Positions 6,621 through 12,554 of a stretch of 12,554 nt of DNA are shown here, piece after piece (positions within the stretch are counted from its first letter, which is position 1; the number at the start of each line of letters is the position of its first letter). Made by a program: the position numbers and the translations under genes. Source of the DNA: Candidatus Hecatellales archaeon (GTDB lineage Archaea > Thermoproteota > Bathyarchaeia > Hecatellales > Hecatellaceae); assembly GCA_003662515.1 (NCBI GenBank), contig QMYF01000003.1, positions 1 through 12,554 on the forward strand. The letters are read 5' to 3'. A model generated the notes under the pieces. That model searched no databases and was not told the DNA's origin. It saw only the letters and a list, made by a program, of their open reading frames with translations.

Positions 6621-6685
6621 CCTTTTACCTCTTCAAGCTTTCGCCTTCACGCTTCCAGCCGGAAACTGGAGGTTTAAAGTAGGCT
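6621..6685. other. Spacer between Cdc48/VAT and the winged-helix gene
   Basis: 65 bases. It begins with a pyrimidine-rich stretch (CCTTTTACCTCTTC) directly after the stop, which could weakly favour termination. It ends with GGAGG (6668-6672), 13 bases before ATG 6686, and TTTAAAG between them. No convincing promoter spacing is visible, so readthrough from the upstream gene is possible. Confidence 0.3.
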
Positions 6686-6916
6686 ATGTCAGCTGCTAAA
6701 ATTTGGAGGCCTATTCCCCTTCAGCTTAGAATCCTAGAAATCCTCGACGATGCAGGCTCCCTCAGCGACGACGAGCTTTTGAAGGCTTTGGAGAAGCAGG
6801 GGGAGGAGGTTTCCATGGAAACCTTGAACAGGACGCTGCTTCAAATGGAGGTTAGAGGGCTTATCAGGGTTACCAATGCTCCGCGGGGCAGACGTAAAAT
6901 AGAGCGTAAAAGGTAG
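6686..6916 (+). CDS. Small winged-helix domain protein, function unknown
   Basis: A 76-residue protein that I do not recognise as a named family. The predicted pattern is helix (about 11-22, LQLRILEILDDA), helix (27-38, DDELLKALEKQG), recognition-like helix (43-57, MEVRGL preceded by NRTLLQ) and a short basic wing/tail (RGRRKIERKR, 67-76). This resembles a minimal winged helix-turn-helix such as those in archaeal DNA-binding proteins. The very basic C-terminus supports nucleic-acid binding. It sits between Cdc48/VAT and FEN-1 on the same strand, 48 bases before FEN-1, so it may be transcribed with either. GGAGG lies 13 bases before the ATG, a little far for a good ribosome site. A role as an autonomous regulator or as an accessory factor cannot be separated from sequence. 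Confidence 0.82.
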   Translation: MSAAKIWRPIPLQLRILEILDDAGSLSDDELLKALEKQGEEVSMETLNRTLLQMEVRGLIRVTNAPRGRRKIERKR

Positions 6917-6927
6917 GGTTAATAGGC

Positions 6928-6949
6928 TTCTCTTCTGTTTACCTTTTTT
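6928..6949 (+). terminator. Pyrimidine/T-rich stretch, weak terminator candidate
   Basis: TTCTCTTCTGTTTACC followed by six T residues (6944-6949), after the winged-helix gene stop. Archaeal RNA polymerase can terminate on T-rich non-template stretches without a hairpin. This one abuts the FEN-1 ribosome site, so if it works it would attenuate transcription just before FEN-1. Confidence 0.25.
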
Positions 6950-6962
6950 GGAGGCTTCCAAG
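6947..6962 (+). promoter_or_regulatory. Hairpin covering the FEN-1 ribosome binding site
   Basis: TTGGA and TCCAA flank the loop GGCT (6948-6961), extendable by one G-U pair. The GGAGG at 6950-6954, ten bases before TTG 6965, lies in the 5' arm and loop. The structure is short, and whether it forms in the growth conditions of the host is unknown. Confidence 0.35.
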
Positions 6963-6964
6963 CC

Positions 6965-8005
6965 TTGGGTGTAAACCTGGGAGACCTTATTCCCCGGAAG
7001 GAAACCACCCTCGAGGAGCTTTCGGGCAAAAGCGTAGCCATCGACGCCTATAACGCCCTATACCAGTTCCTTTCCATTATAAGGCAGCCCACCGGGGAGC
7101 CTCTCATGGATCGAACAGGGAGGATAACCAGCCATCTAAGCGGCCTCCTCTACCGGACAGCCAACCTCGTAGAGAAAGGAATAAAACCCGTCTACGTCTT
7201 CGACGGCACACCCCCCAGCCTGAAGGAGGCTGAAATCCAGCGGAGGCTGAAGGCCAAAGAGGAGGCAACCATCAAATACGAGGAAGCCTTAAAGCGGGGC
7301 GACCTAGAGGAGGCGAGAATCTACGCTCAGGCCACCAGCAAGCTTCAAGACTACATGGTGGAGGACGCTAAGAGGCTTTTAACCCTGCTAGGTATCCCTT
7401 GGGTTCAAGCTCCCTCCGAAGGTGAAGCGCAGGCAGCCTACCTGGCGGCTAAAGGCCATGTTTGGGCTTCAGCCAGCCAAGACTACGACTCCCTCCTCTT
7501 CGGAGCCCCCAGGCTTGTGAGAAACCTAACCATTACTGGGAGGAGAAAGCTTCCCAGGAAAAACGTGTATGTGGAGGTTAACCCGGAAATCGTTGAGCTG
7601 GAGGAAGTTTTAAACGTTTTAGGGATCAATAGGGAGCAGCTTGTTGAGATAGGAATCCTCGTTGGAACAGATTATAACCCTGAAGGCGTGAAGGGGATAG
7701 GCCCTAAAACCGCCCATAAAATGATTAAGGAGTATGGGCGGCTGGAAGCCTTGGAAGCCTCGTTGAGGGCTAGGGAAAACGGCCTCCCGGAAAACTGGAG
7801 GCAGATAAAGGAAATTTTCCTTAACCCTGAGGTAACCGACGACTTCAAGATTGAGTGGAAGACTCCTGACGTGGAGGGTGTGGTTTCCTTCCTTTGCGGT
7901 GAAAGAGACTTCTCGGAGGATAGGGTTAGAAACGCGCTGGAAAAGTTTAAGGTTGGGATGCGGGAGCTCCGCTCTAAGAAGACTTTAGACGCCTGGTTCG
8001 GCTAA
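6965..8005 (+). CDS. fen: Flap endonuclease 1 (FEN-1)
   Basis: Structure-specific 5' nuclease that removes flaps during Okazaki fragment maturation and base-excision repair. The protein has 346 residues, the normal archaeal length. All seven metal-binding acidic residues are in place: D27, D80, E152, E154, D173, D175 and D236. Other landmarks are MGVNLGDLI at the N-terminus, FDGTPP (79-84), SEGEAQAAY (151-159), QDYDSLLFG (172-180), the helix-hairpin-helix [10 protein letters not shown] (241-250) and the C-terminal PCNA-binding box KKTLDAWFG. The first box residue is Lys in place of Gln. The start is TTG 6965, supported by the canonical N-terminus and by GGAGG ten bases upstream. The stop overlaps the stop of the next gene on the other strand by four bases (8002-8005). 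Confidence 0.97.
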   Translation: MGVNLGDLIPRKETTLEELSGKSVAIDAYNALYQFLSIIRQPTGEPLMDRTGRITSHLSGLLYRTANLVEKGIKPVYVFDGTPPSLKEAEIQRRLKAKEEATIKYEEALKRGDLEEARIYAQATSKLQDYMVEDAKRLLTLLGIPWVQAPSEGEAQAAYLAAKGHVWASASQDYDSLLFGAPRLVRNLTITGRRKLPRKNVYVEVNPEIVELEEVLNVLGINREQLVEIGILVGTDYNPEGVKGIGPKTAHKMIKEYGRLEALEASLRARENGLPENWRQIKEIFLNPEVTDDFKIEWKTPDVEGVVSFLCGERDFSEDRVRNALEKFKVGMRELRSKKTLDAWFG

Positions 8006-8418
8006 AGGTAGCTTCCAATCCCTGGGATATCCTTCCGTCCCACCACGTTTTTCACAGCGTAAATTAAAGCGTTAGCATAGAGAATGGTGAAGTCTGCCAC
8101 ATCCTCGGCTGGAACCCGGAAAGGTAAACCTTCAACATCGTAGAGAACCTGAATTTCGTCGGGAAACTCAGGCTCATTCCTCCGCATCAAGTAAACTATT
8201 TTCAGGTTTCTTATAGGCTCAAAGGCCACAGCCCAATCAATGGAAGGATCTTCAAGCGGGGGAGGATCTAAAAGTTTTCCTCCAACGGCTTCAGCCGCCT
8301 TTCCAGCCTCCTCCTTATTTACATGCTTGAGAATTTCAGTTCTAATCTTTAAGCCGTTTCTTATGAAGGCTTCATGAGCCTTTCCACCCTCAAAGAAAAC
8401 TATGTTTACAAGCTTCAA
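8002..8418 (-). CDS. DUF3786-like protein, function unknown
   Basis: A 138-residue soluble protein. The part from about residue 36 ([14 protein letters not shown]) through the motif [11 protein letters not shown] (83-93) and VPAEDVADF (101-109) resembles what I recall of Pfam DUF3786, whose members carry a DEEFP...VLFD...PAED pattern and are usually longer, about 180 to 200 residues. The N-terminal beta-rich part of that family appears absent, so this may be a short variant. No catalytic motif or membrane segment is seen. The start is set at TTG 8418. A GGGAGG site lies nine bases upstream but is better spaced to an out-of-frame ATG at 8422, which gives only ten codons. The gene is head-to-head with the metal transporter operon (86-base gap) and tail-to-tail with FEN-1. 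Family call moderate, function unknown. Confidence 0.7.
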   Translation of the reverse strand: MKLVNIVFFEGGKAHEAFIRNGLKIRTEILKHVNKEEAGKAAEAVGGKLLDPPPLEDPSIDWAVAFEPIRNLKIVYLMRRNEPEFPDEIQVLYDVEGLPFRVPAEDVADFTILYANALIYAVKNVVGRKDIPGIGSYL

Positions 8419-8504
8419 CCATGGAATCCTCCCTTCCCAGCGCTATAAACCTGTAAGCCTTAAAACTTAATAGTTCTCCCATCCTCATATCCTCTGACAT
8501 CCAA
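8419..8504. promoter_or_regulatory. Divergent control region of the DUF3786-like gene and the metal transporter operon
   Basis: 86 bases. The AT-rich CTTAAAACTTAATAG (about 8459-8473) can act as a TATA element in both directions. It contains AACT-TAAT-AGTT (8464-8475), a short inverted repeat that could be an operator. Transcription to the right would start near 8492, leaving a very short leader before ATG 8505, which has no ribosome site. To the left a leader would contain GGGAGG. A second TATA-like word, TTTATAG (minus strand, about 8443-8449), is an alternative for the left gene. Confidence 0.35.
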
Positions 8505-9359
8505 ATGGGAAAACCCGGCTTTCTCCAGCTTTTCCTTCTCGCTGTTATAGTCTTCTCAACCTTAGCCTTAACCTTCAACCCTTCCCAGGCAGCTTCCAAG
8601 GGAAAAATAGTGGTGGCCGTAAGCATTCCTCCCCTCGCCGAATGGGTGGAAAAAGTTGGGGGAAACAGGGTTGAAGCGCTGGTTTTGATTCCTAAGGGGG
8701 CCAGCCCCCACCTCTATGAGCCTCCACCATCCACCCTTCTGGAAGCCTGCAAAGCCAAACTCATCGTTATGGTAGGTTTAGGGTTGGAGCCTTGGACAGA
8801 GAAAATTATCCAAATCAACCCGGAGGCAAAAATTTTGAGGGTGGCTGAGGGAGTTAAGCTTCGAAGCCTTGAAGGTAAACCTGACCCGCATGTCTGGCTT
8901 TCCTTGAAGGTTGCAGTGAAGGCTGTTTCAAGGATAGCGCAGGCTTTAGCGGAGCTCGACCCAGACCACGCCGGGTTTTACCGGGAGAACGCTGAAGCCT
9001 ACCAGGCTGAGCTTTTAAGGCTTCACCGGGAAATCGAAACTATGCTTTCCAAGTTTAAGGGTGAAACCCTCCTTGTAGCTCATCCTGCCTGGGGATATTT
9101 CGCCGACGACTACGGGCTTAAACAGCTATTCATAGGGGATGACCCTTCACCCGCCAGGGTTGCCAGCGTCATCGAGAAGGCTAGAAGCCTTGGGATTAAA
9201 ACGGTTTTCGCCGAGCCTTTCTCCAGCCTTAAAACCGTGGAGCTTGTGGCTGGCGAAATAGGAGGGAAAATTCTTTTCCTTGACCCTCTTCCAGCAGACT
9301 ACGTGGAAGGTTTAAGAAGAAATGCTTTAACCATTATGGAGGGTTTGAAAGATGGCTGA
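8505..9359 (+). CDS. znuA: ABC transporter substrate-binding protein for zinc/manganese (ZnuA/TroA family)
   Basis: Extracytoplasmic metal-binding protein of a cluster A-I ABC importer. The protein has 284 residues. Residues 1-30 form a signal peptide: a hydrophobic core LFLLAVIVFSTLAL and an SQAAS cleavage region. There is no lipobox cysteine, so anchoring differs from lipoprotein homologues. Predicted metal ligands are H69 (ASPHLYEP), H129 (DPHVWL), H193 (AHPAWGYFADDYG) and D260 (FLDPLPADY). This three-His-one-Asp set suits zinc or manganese. The His-rich loop seen in many zinc-specific ZnuA proteins is absent between about 114 and 126, so metal choice is not settled. ATG 8505 has no ribosome site and may be near-leaderless. 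The last eight bases overlap the ATPase gene. Confidence 0.93.
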   Translation: MGKPGFLQLFLLAVIVFSTLALTFNPSQAASKGKIVVAVSIPPLAEWVEKVGGNRVEALVLIPKGASPHLYEPPPSTLLEACKAKLIVMVGLGLEPWTEKIIQINPEAKILRVAEGVKLRSLEGKPDPHVWLSLKVAVKAVSRIAQALAELDPDHAGFYRENAEAYQAELLRLHREIETMLSKFKGETLLVAHPAWGYFADDYGLKQLFIGDDPSPARVASVIEKARSLGIKTVFAEPFSSLKTVELVAGEIGGKILFLDPLPADYVEGLRRNALTIMEGLKDG

Positions 9360-10125
9360 GGCTGTAAGCCTGAAGGACGTATGGGTTCGCTACGATGGGG
9401 AGCCTGTGCTTGAGGCTGTCTCCCTTAAGGTTGAGGAGAAAGATTTCCTCGCCATTCTCGGCCCAAATGGAGGCGGGAAAACCACCCTTCTAAAGGTCAT
9501 CCTAGGCCTAGTCAAACCTGAGAAGGGGGAAGTTAAAGTTTTTAACATGCCTCCGGTGAAAGCTAGGAGGTTTATAGGCTATCTTCCCCAGCGAAGCCAG
9601 TTTAACCCTGAAATCCCCCTCAGAGTTTTAGATGTGGTTTTAATGGGAAGAGCGGGAGTTAGAGGCCTGCTTAAAGGCTATAAGAGGGAGGATGTGGAGG
9701 AGGCTCTTGAAGCTTTAAGCCTGCTGGGGATGGAGCAGCTAAAAGACAGGTTTTTCAGGGAGCTTTCCGGAGGAGAGCAACAGAAGGTTCTAATTGCCAG
9801 AGCCTTAGCTTCAAATCCTAAAATGTTGCTGCTTGACGAGCCCACTGTAAGTGTTGACGCTGAAGGACAGGCAAAGTTCTACGAGTTTCTCAAGGATTTA
9901 AGCGGGAAGCTGACGGTTATCCTCGTCACCCATGATGTTACAGCCATCTACCCCTTCGTGGACAAAATAGCCTGCCTTAACCGGAGGCTTTACTTCCACG
10001 ACTCGAAGGAGGAGGCTGCCAAGGAAATCTTGAAGGCTTACCAGTGCCCAGTGGAAATGCTGGCTCACGGGCTTCCACATCGAGTATTACAGGAGCATGG
10101 GGAGAAGGGTGGGAGGGAAGCCTGA
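9352..10125 (+). CDS. znuC: ABC transporter ATP-binding protein for zinc/manganese
   Basis: Cytoplasmic ATPase that powers the metal importer. The protein has 257 residues. Motifs in order are Walker A GPNGGGKT (37-44), Q-loop Q80 in YLPQRS, signature LSGGE (138-142), Walker B MLLLDEP (158-164) and H-loop H194 (THD). The C-terminal CPVEMLAHGLPHRVL (232-246) is typical of metal-importer ATPases of this family. The ATG lies inside the end of the binding-protein gene (ATGGCTGA overlap, eight bases), with GGAGGG (9338-9343) eight bases upstream, indicating translational coupling. The end overlaps the presumed start of the permease gene. Confidence 0.95.
   Translation: MAEAVSLKDVWVRYDGEPVLEAVSLKVEEKDFLAILGPNGGGKTTLLKVILGLVKPEKGEVKVFNMPPVKARRFIGYLPQRSQFNPEIPLRVLDVVLMGRAGVRGLLKGYKREDVEEALEALSLLGMEQLKDRFFRELSGGEQQKVLIARALASNPKMLLLDEPTVSVDAEGQAKFYEFLKDLSGKLTVILVTHDVTAIYPFVDKIACLNRRLYFHDSKEEAAKEILKAYQCPVEMLAHGLPHRVLQEHGEKGGREA
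10111..10117 (+). promoter_or_regulatory. Ribosome binding site before the probable CTG start of the permease
   Basis: GGGAGGG inside the end of the ATPase gene, four bases before CTG 10122, which overlaps the ATPase stop as CTGA. No ATG, GTG or TTG occurs in the permease frame between the GTG at 10044 and the first membrane segment, which makes this site important for locating the start. Confidence 0.55.
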
Positions 10126-10997
10126 AAGGCGGTTTAGGGTTCACCGTTTGGGCAGCCCTCATCATCGCCGCCATCCTAGCCTACCGGCTTTCACCCATCC
10201 TCCACTACGGGTTTGTTAGGGCTGCCCTGGCCGCCGGCCTGCTGGCAGGCATCCTAAGCGGCATAATCAGCGTTTACATTGCGGTTAAAAGGGTAACCTT
10301 GATGAGTGGCGGAATCTCCCATGCAGCCTTCGGAGGGGTGGGCTTAGGCTACCTCCTAGGCGTAAACCCCCTGCTGGCAGCCATCCCCTTCTCGCTGGCA
10401 GCCACCTTCCTAGCCTTAGCCCTAGGCCGGAAAGCCAGGGTGCACGAGGATGCAGCGCTCTCCATTCTTTGGGCTGGAGGCATGAGCCTAGGCATCCTCT
10501 TCGTGGCTTTGGGTGGCCGGGGATTCGGTCACGACCTTCTAGGCTACCTTTTCGGAAGCCTCTTCGCGGTTTCAACCTTTGAGCTTACACTTATTTTGGC
10601 GATTGCGGCCTGCGTGCTGGCTGTGGTAGCCCTCTTCCATAAAGATTTCATGGTTATCTGTTTCGACGAGGATTATGGGCGGGCTTTAGGCCTGCCCGTG
10701 GACAGGCTTAACCTTCTCCTTATGTGCATGGCAGCCTTAACCGTTATAGGCTTGATAAGGGTGGTGGGAGTTCTCCTAGCTATAGCCCTCTTGGTAATCC
10801 CAGCCATGGTGGCGTTAAAGCTTGGGGGAAGCCTAAGGCAGGTGATGGCTTCCTCCATTCTGCTGGCTGTCTCCTTCATCATCTATGGAGCCTGGTTCTC
10901 CTACATGTTCGACCTGCCCTCGGGAGCAGCCGTCCTTCCAGCTTCAGCCCTCCTCTTCGCTCTGGCAGGCGTTGAAAAAGCTTTAAGAAGGCCTTAA
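10122..10997 (+). CDS. znuB: ABC transporter permease for zinc/manganese (ABC-3 family)
   Basis: Integral membrane channel of the metal importer. From CTG 10122 it has 291 residues and roughly eight to nine hydrophobic segments, the first at about 8-20 and the last at about 268-284. Family landmarks are GISHAAFGGVGLGYLLG (64-80), KARVHEDAALSILW (104-117), DEDYGRALGLPV (182-193) and GVLLAIALLVIPA (216-228). The start is unusual. The only standard upstream start is GTG 10044, which would overlap the ATPase by 82 bases and add a Ser/Gly-rich N-terminus not expected in this family. CTG 10122 has an excellent GGGAGGG site and a CTGA stop-start overlap. I report the CTG start with moderate confidence and the gene itself with high confidence. 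The stop shares TTAA with the stop of PCM on the other strand. Confidence 0.93.
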   Translation: MKGGLGFTVWAALIIAAILAYRLSPILHYGFVRAALAAGLLAGILSGIISVYIAVKRVTLMSGGISHAAFGGVGLGYLLGVNPLLAAIPFSLAATFLALALGRKARVHEDAALSILWAGGMSLGILFVALGGRGFGHDLLGYLFGSLFAVSTFELTLILAIAACVLAVVALFHKDFMVICFDEDYGRALGLPVDRLNLLLMCMAALTVIGLIRVVGVLLAIALLVIPAMVALKLGGSLRQVMASSILLAVSFIIYGAWFSYMFDLPSGAAVLPASALLFALAGVEKALRRP

Positions 10998-11698
10998 AGC
11001 AAGCCTTTATGCCCGTAGGCCCCCCTTAAGGGGACGAAAGCTACGCCTAGAAGGTCTTCCTCCTCCACCCTTCCGTTGGAACGCTTCCTTACAAGTCTTA
11101 AAACCTGGTAGGAGTAGGGGTCTCCAACAGGGATAACCATTATTCCCCCGGGTTTAAGCTGCTCGAGGAGTGGTGGAGGAACGCTTGGGGCTGCAGCCGT
11201 AACCAGAATGCGGTCGAAGGGAGCATACTCGGGGAGGCCGAGGGTTCCATCCCCCTCCACCACGGTAACCCTACCCGCGTAAGAGTTGGCTTCAAGGTTT
11301 CTCCGAGCCATTTCCGCCAGCTCCTTAACAATTTCCACCGTGTAAACATGGCCGGGGTTCTCCGCTTCCCGGGGAGCCACAATTTCAGCCACCACGGCGG
11401 CGTGGTAGCCGCAGCCAGCCCCTACCTCCAACACTTTATGGCCAACCTCCAATTCGAGAAGCTCGCACATCATGGCTACCATGTGGGGGGCTGAAACCGT
11501 TTGACCCCAGCCGATGGGGAGAGGCGTATCATAGTAGGCTTGATTTTTCAGCCTCGCGGGAACAAATTTTTCCCTGGGAACTTTAAGCATGGCTTCGGCA
11601 ACCTTCCTACTTCTTATGACTCCTTCAGCCTTCAGGTTTTCCACAAGCCTTCTACGTTCAGCCTCAAAATCTATCAAGGGAGGCTTCCACCCTTCCAC
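10994..11698 (-). CDS. pcm: Protein-L-isoaspartate O-methyltransferase
   Basis: Cytoplasmic repair enzyme that methylates L-isoaspartyl residues arising in aged or heated proteins, using S-adenosylmethionine. The protein has 234 residues from GTG 11698; the family is about 210 to 230. Visible features are VPREKFVP (40-47), IGWGQTVSAPHMVAMM (62-77) which includes the substrate-binding loop, the SAM site VLEVGAGCGYHAAVVA (89-104), VVEGDGTLG (146-154) and VTAAAPSVPPPLLEQLKPGG (166-185). The GTG start has AT-rich CTTTATC upstream (about 11732-11738 region) at a distance allowing a short leader. TTG 11677 (seven codons later) is an alternative, with GGTGG ahead. The gene lies 45 bases after TldE on the same strand and may be cotranscribed. 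Its stop overlaps that of the metal permease. Confidence 0.95.
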   Translation of the reverse strand: MEGWKPPLIDFEAERRRLVENLKAEGVIRSRKVAEAMLKVPREKFVPARLKNQAYYDTPLPIGWGQTVSAPHMVAMMCELLELEVGHKVLEVGAGCGYHAAVVAEIVAPREAENPGHVYTVEIVKELAEMARRNLEANSYAGRVTVVEGDGTLGLPEYAPFDRILVTAAAPSVPPPLLEQLKPGGIMVIPVGDPYSYQVLRLVRKRSNGRVEEEDLLGVAFVPLRGAYGHKGLL

Positions 11699-11743
11699 GG
11701 GGCGAGCCTAAAGATATGGAGGCGTGGAAGACAGATAAAGGCT

Positions 11744-12554
11744 TCAGCCACCCGTAACCTTTAAGTCTTCCACAAGAATCCAGGGAGCAACCAGGCCTCC
11801 TACACCTCTAACATTGGAAGCTAAAGCCTTAATCTTCTCTAAAACCTGGTAAATGGTTCCGGCCAGCATGATGCTTCTCACAGGCCTTGAAAGGCTTCCA
11901 CCCTCAACCCTCCAGGCTGGAGCAGCTACAACCGAGAACTCGCCAGTCACAGGGTTGCTGCTGTGGGCTCCCTGAAGGAAGGGAACATAATAGCCCTCAC
12001 CCACCTCGCCTAAAAGGCTTTCAACGCTTTTGGTTGAGGGCTCAATTCGAAAGTTGGTTGGATCTATGATGGGGGTTGAAGCGTAGGAGGCCGGTCTAAA
12101 AGCGTTGCCAGTGCTGCTAACCCCATCCTTCCCAGCCCTATAATGGTCGTAGAGAAAACCCTTCAGAATCCCGTGTTCAACTAGGGTAGTGCGCCTGGCA
12201 GGCGACCCTTCATCGTCAAACCCCCAGCTGTGAAGCCCTCCCTCCATGAGGCCGTCATCCACTATGGTAAGAATTTTTGAGGCCACCGGTTTCCCCAGCT
12301 TACCTTTAAGCGGAGACCTACCCCGCTGAACATTATCAGCCTTAAAGGCAGGCATAAGGGTATAGGATAACAGGTCTAAGAGGGCATGCTGGCCGAAGAC
12401 AATGGAGAACCTTCCATCTTCGCCTCTCCCAGCCCCTAGGGCTGAAACGGCAAGCCTAGCAGCCTCCACTCCAACTTTTTCCAAGTCAAGCCTTAAACTT
12501 CGGGAGGCGTCAAATTCATGGCAGGAGGGCGTCGTCTCCCCAGCCTCCTTAGCC
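11744..12554 (-). CDS. pmbA: TldE/PmbA-family protein (5' end beyond window)
   Basis: Subunit of the TldD/TldE type peptidase. In TldD-TldE complexes TldD carries the HExxH zinc site and TldE/PmbA lacks it. Here 269 residues of the C-terminal part are visible, and the frame stays open to the right edge, so the gene starts outside the window. A TTG at 12484 is internal, since family-like sequence continues upstream of it. Family landmarks are the segment with FDDEGSPARRTTLVEHG at about 112-128, LYDHYRAGKDG (134-144), a long beta-strand region ending GGLVAPWILVEDLKV, and no HExxH. This fits PmbA/TldE better than TldD. A tldD gene may lie upstream, outside the window. The gene precedes pcm by 45 bases. 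Confidence 0.88.
   Translation of the reverse strand, partial: AKEAGETTPSCHEFDASRSLRLDLEKVGVEAARLAVSALGAGRGEDGRFSIVFGQHALLDLLSYTLMPAFKADNVQRGRSPLKGKLGKPVASKILTIVDDGLMEGGLHSWGFDDEGSPARRTTLVEHGILKGFLYDHYRAGKDGVSSTGNAFRPASYASTPIIDPTNFRIEPSTKSVESLLGEVGEGYYVPFLQGAHSSNPVTGEFSVVAAPAWRVEGGSLSRPVRSIMLAGTIYQVLEKIKALASNVRGVGGLVAPWILVEDLKVTGG

Noticed and set aside
8390..8626. 78-codon minus-strand open frame across the divergent region
   Set aside because: It overlaps the signal peptide of the metal-binding protein and the start of the DUF3786-like gene, and has no family-like pattern.
1..12554. tRNA, rRNA, CRISPR array, insertion sequence or attachment site
   Set aside because: All gaps between genes are under 100 bases; no tRNA-like fold, spaced repeats, transposase motif or long terminal repeat was seen.
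1..12554. Overabundance of AAGGCT, GAGGCT and AGGCTT words as possible genome signal sequences
   Set aside because: They mostly fall in frame as Lys-Ala, Glu-Ala and Arg-Leu codon pairs, so codon preference explains them without a special function.

Overview
The window looks like chromosomal housekeeping DNA from an archaeon. The evidence is ribosomal protein S8e, aIF2 gamma, separate Kae1 and Bud32 (KEOPS complex), Pth2, aEF-1 beta with its usual zinc-ribbon neighbour, a VAT/Cdc48 double AAA+ ATPase, FEN-1 with a PCNA-binding tail, and an archaeal-type PCM and TldE. Kae1 and Bud32 are separate here, not fused as in many euryarchaea. Together with frequent TTG starts, moderately high GC and AT-rich TATA-like elements, this suggests a Thermoproteota-like lineage, possibly Bathyarchaeia-related. 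That placement is inference. I see no mobile element, tRNA, rRNA or CRISPR array.

Layout from left to right. On the minus strand: S8e (cut by the left edge), aIF2 gamma and Kae1. Bud32 runs head-to-head with Kae1 on the plus strand and meets Pth2 (minus) tail-to-tail. Pth2 starts divergently from a plus-strand run: zinc-ribbon protein, aEF-1 beta, Cdc48/VAT, a small winged-helix protein and FEN-1. FEN-1 meets a DUF3786-like gene (minus) tail-to-tail. That gene is divergent from a zinc/manganese-type ABC transporter operon (binding protein, ATPase, permease; plus). The permease meets PCM (minus) tail-to-tail, and PCM follows TldE, which is cut by the right edge.

Functionally the left half serves translation: initiation, t6A tRNA modification by KEOPS, peptidyl-tRNA recycling, elongation and a ribosomal protein. 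The middle serves protein unfolding and DNA replication/repair. The right half serves metal uptake and protein repair or peptide processing. Gene packing is extreme. Two convergent pairs overlap by 4 bases through their stop codons, one is separated by 4 bases, and divergent pairs share very short regions. Many genes appear to begin at TTG or GTG, and the permease may begin at CTG. I found no clearly new multi-gene system. The points most worth checking are start-site and promoter architecture, active-site variants in Kae1 and aIF2 gamma, and the uncharacterised DUF3786-like gene beside the metal transporter.
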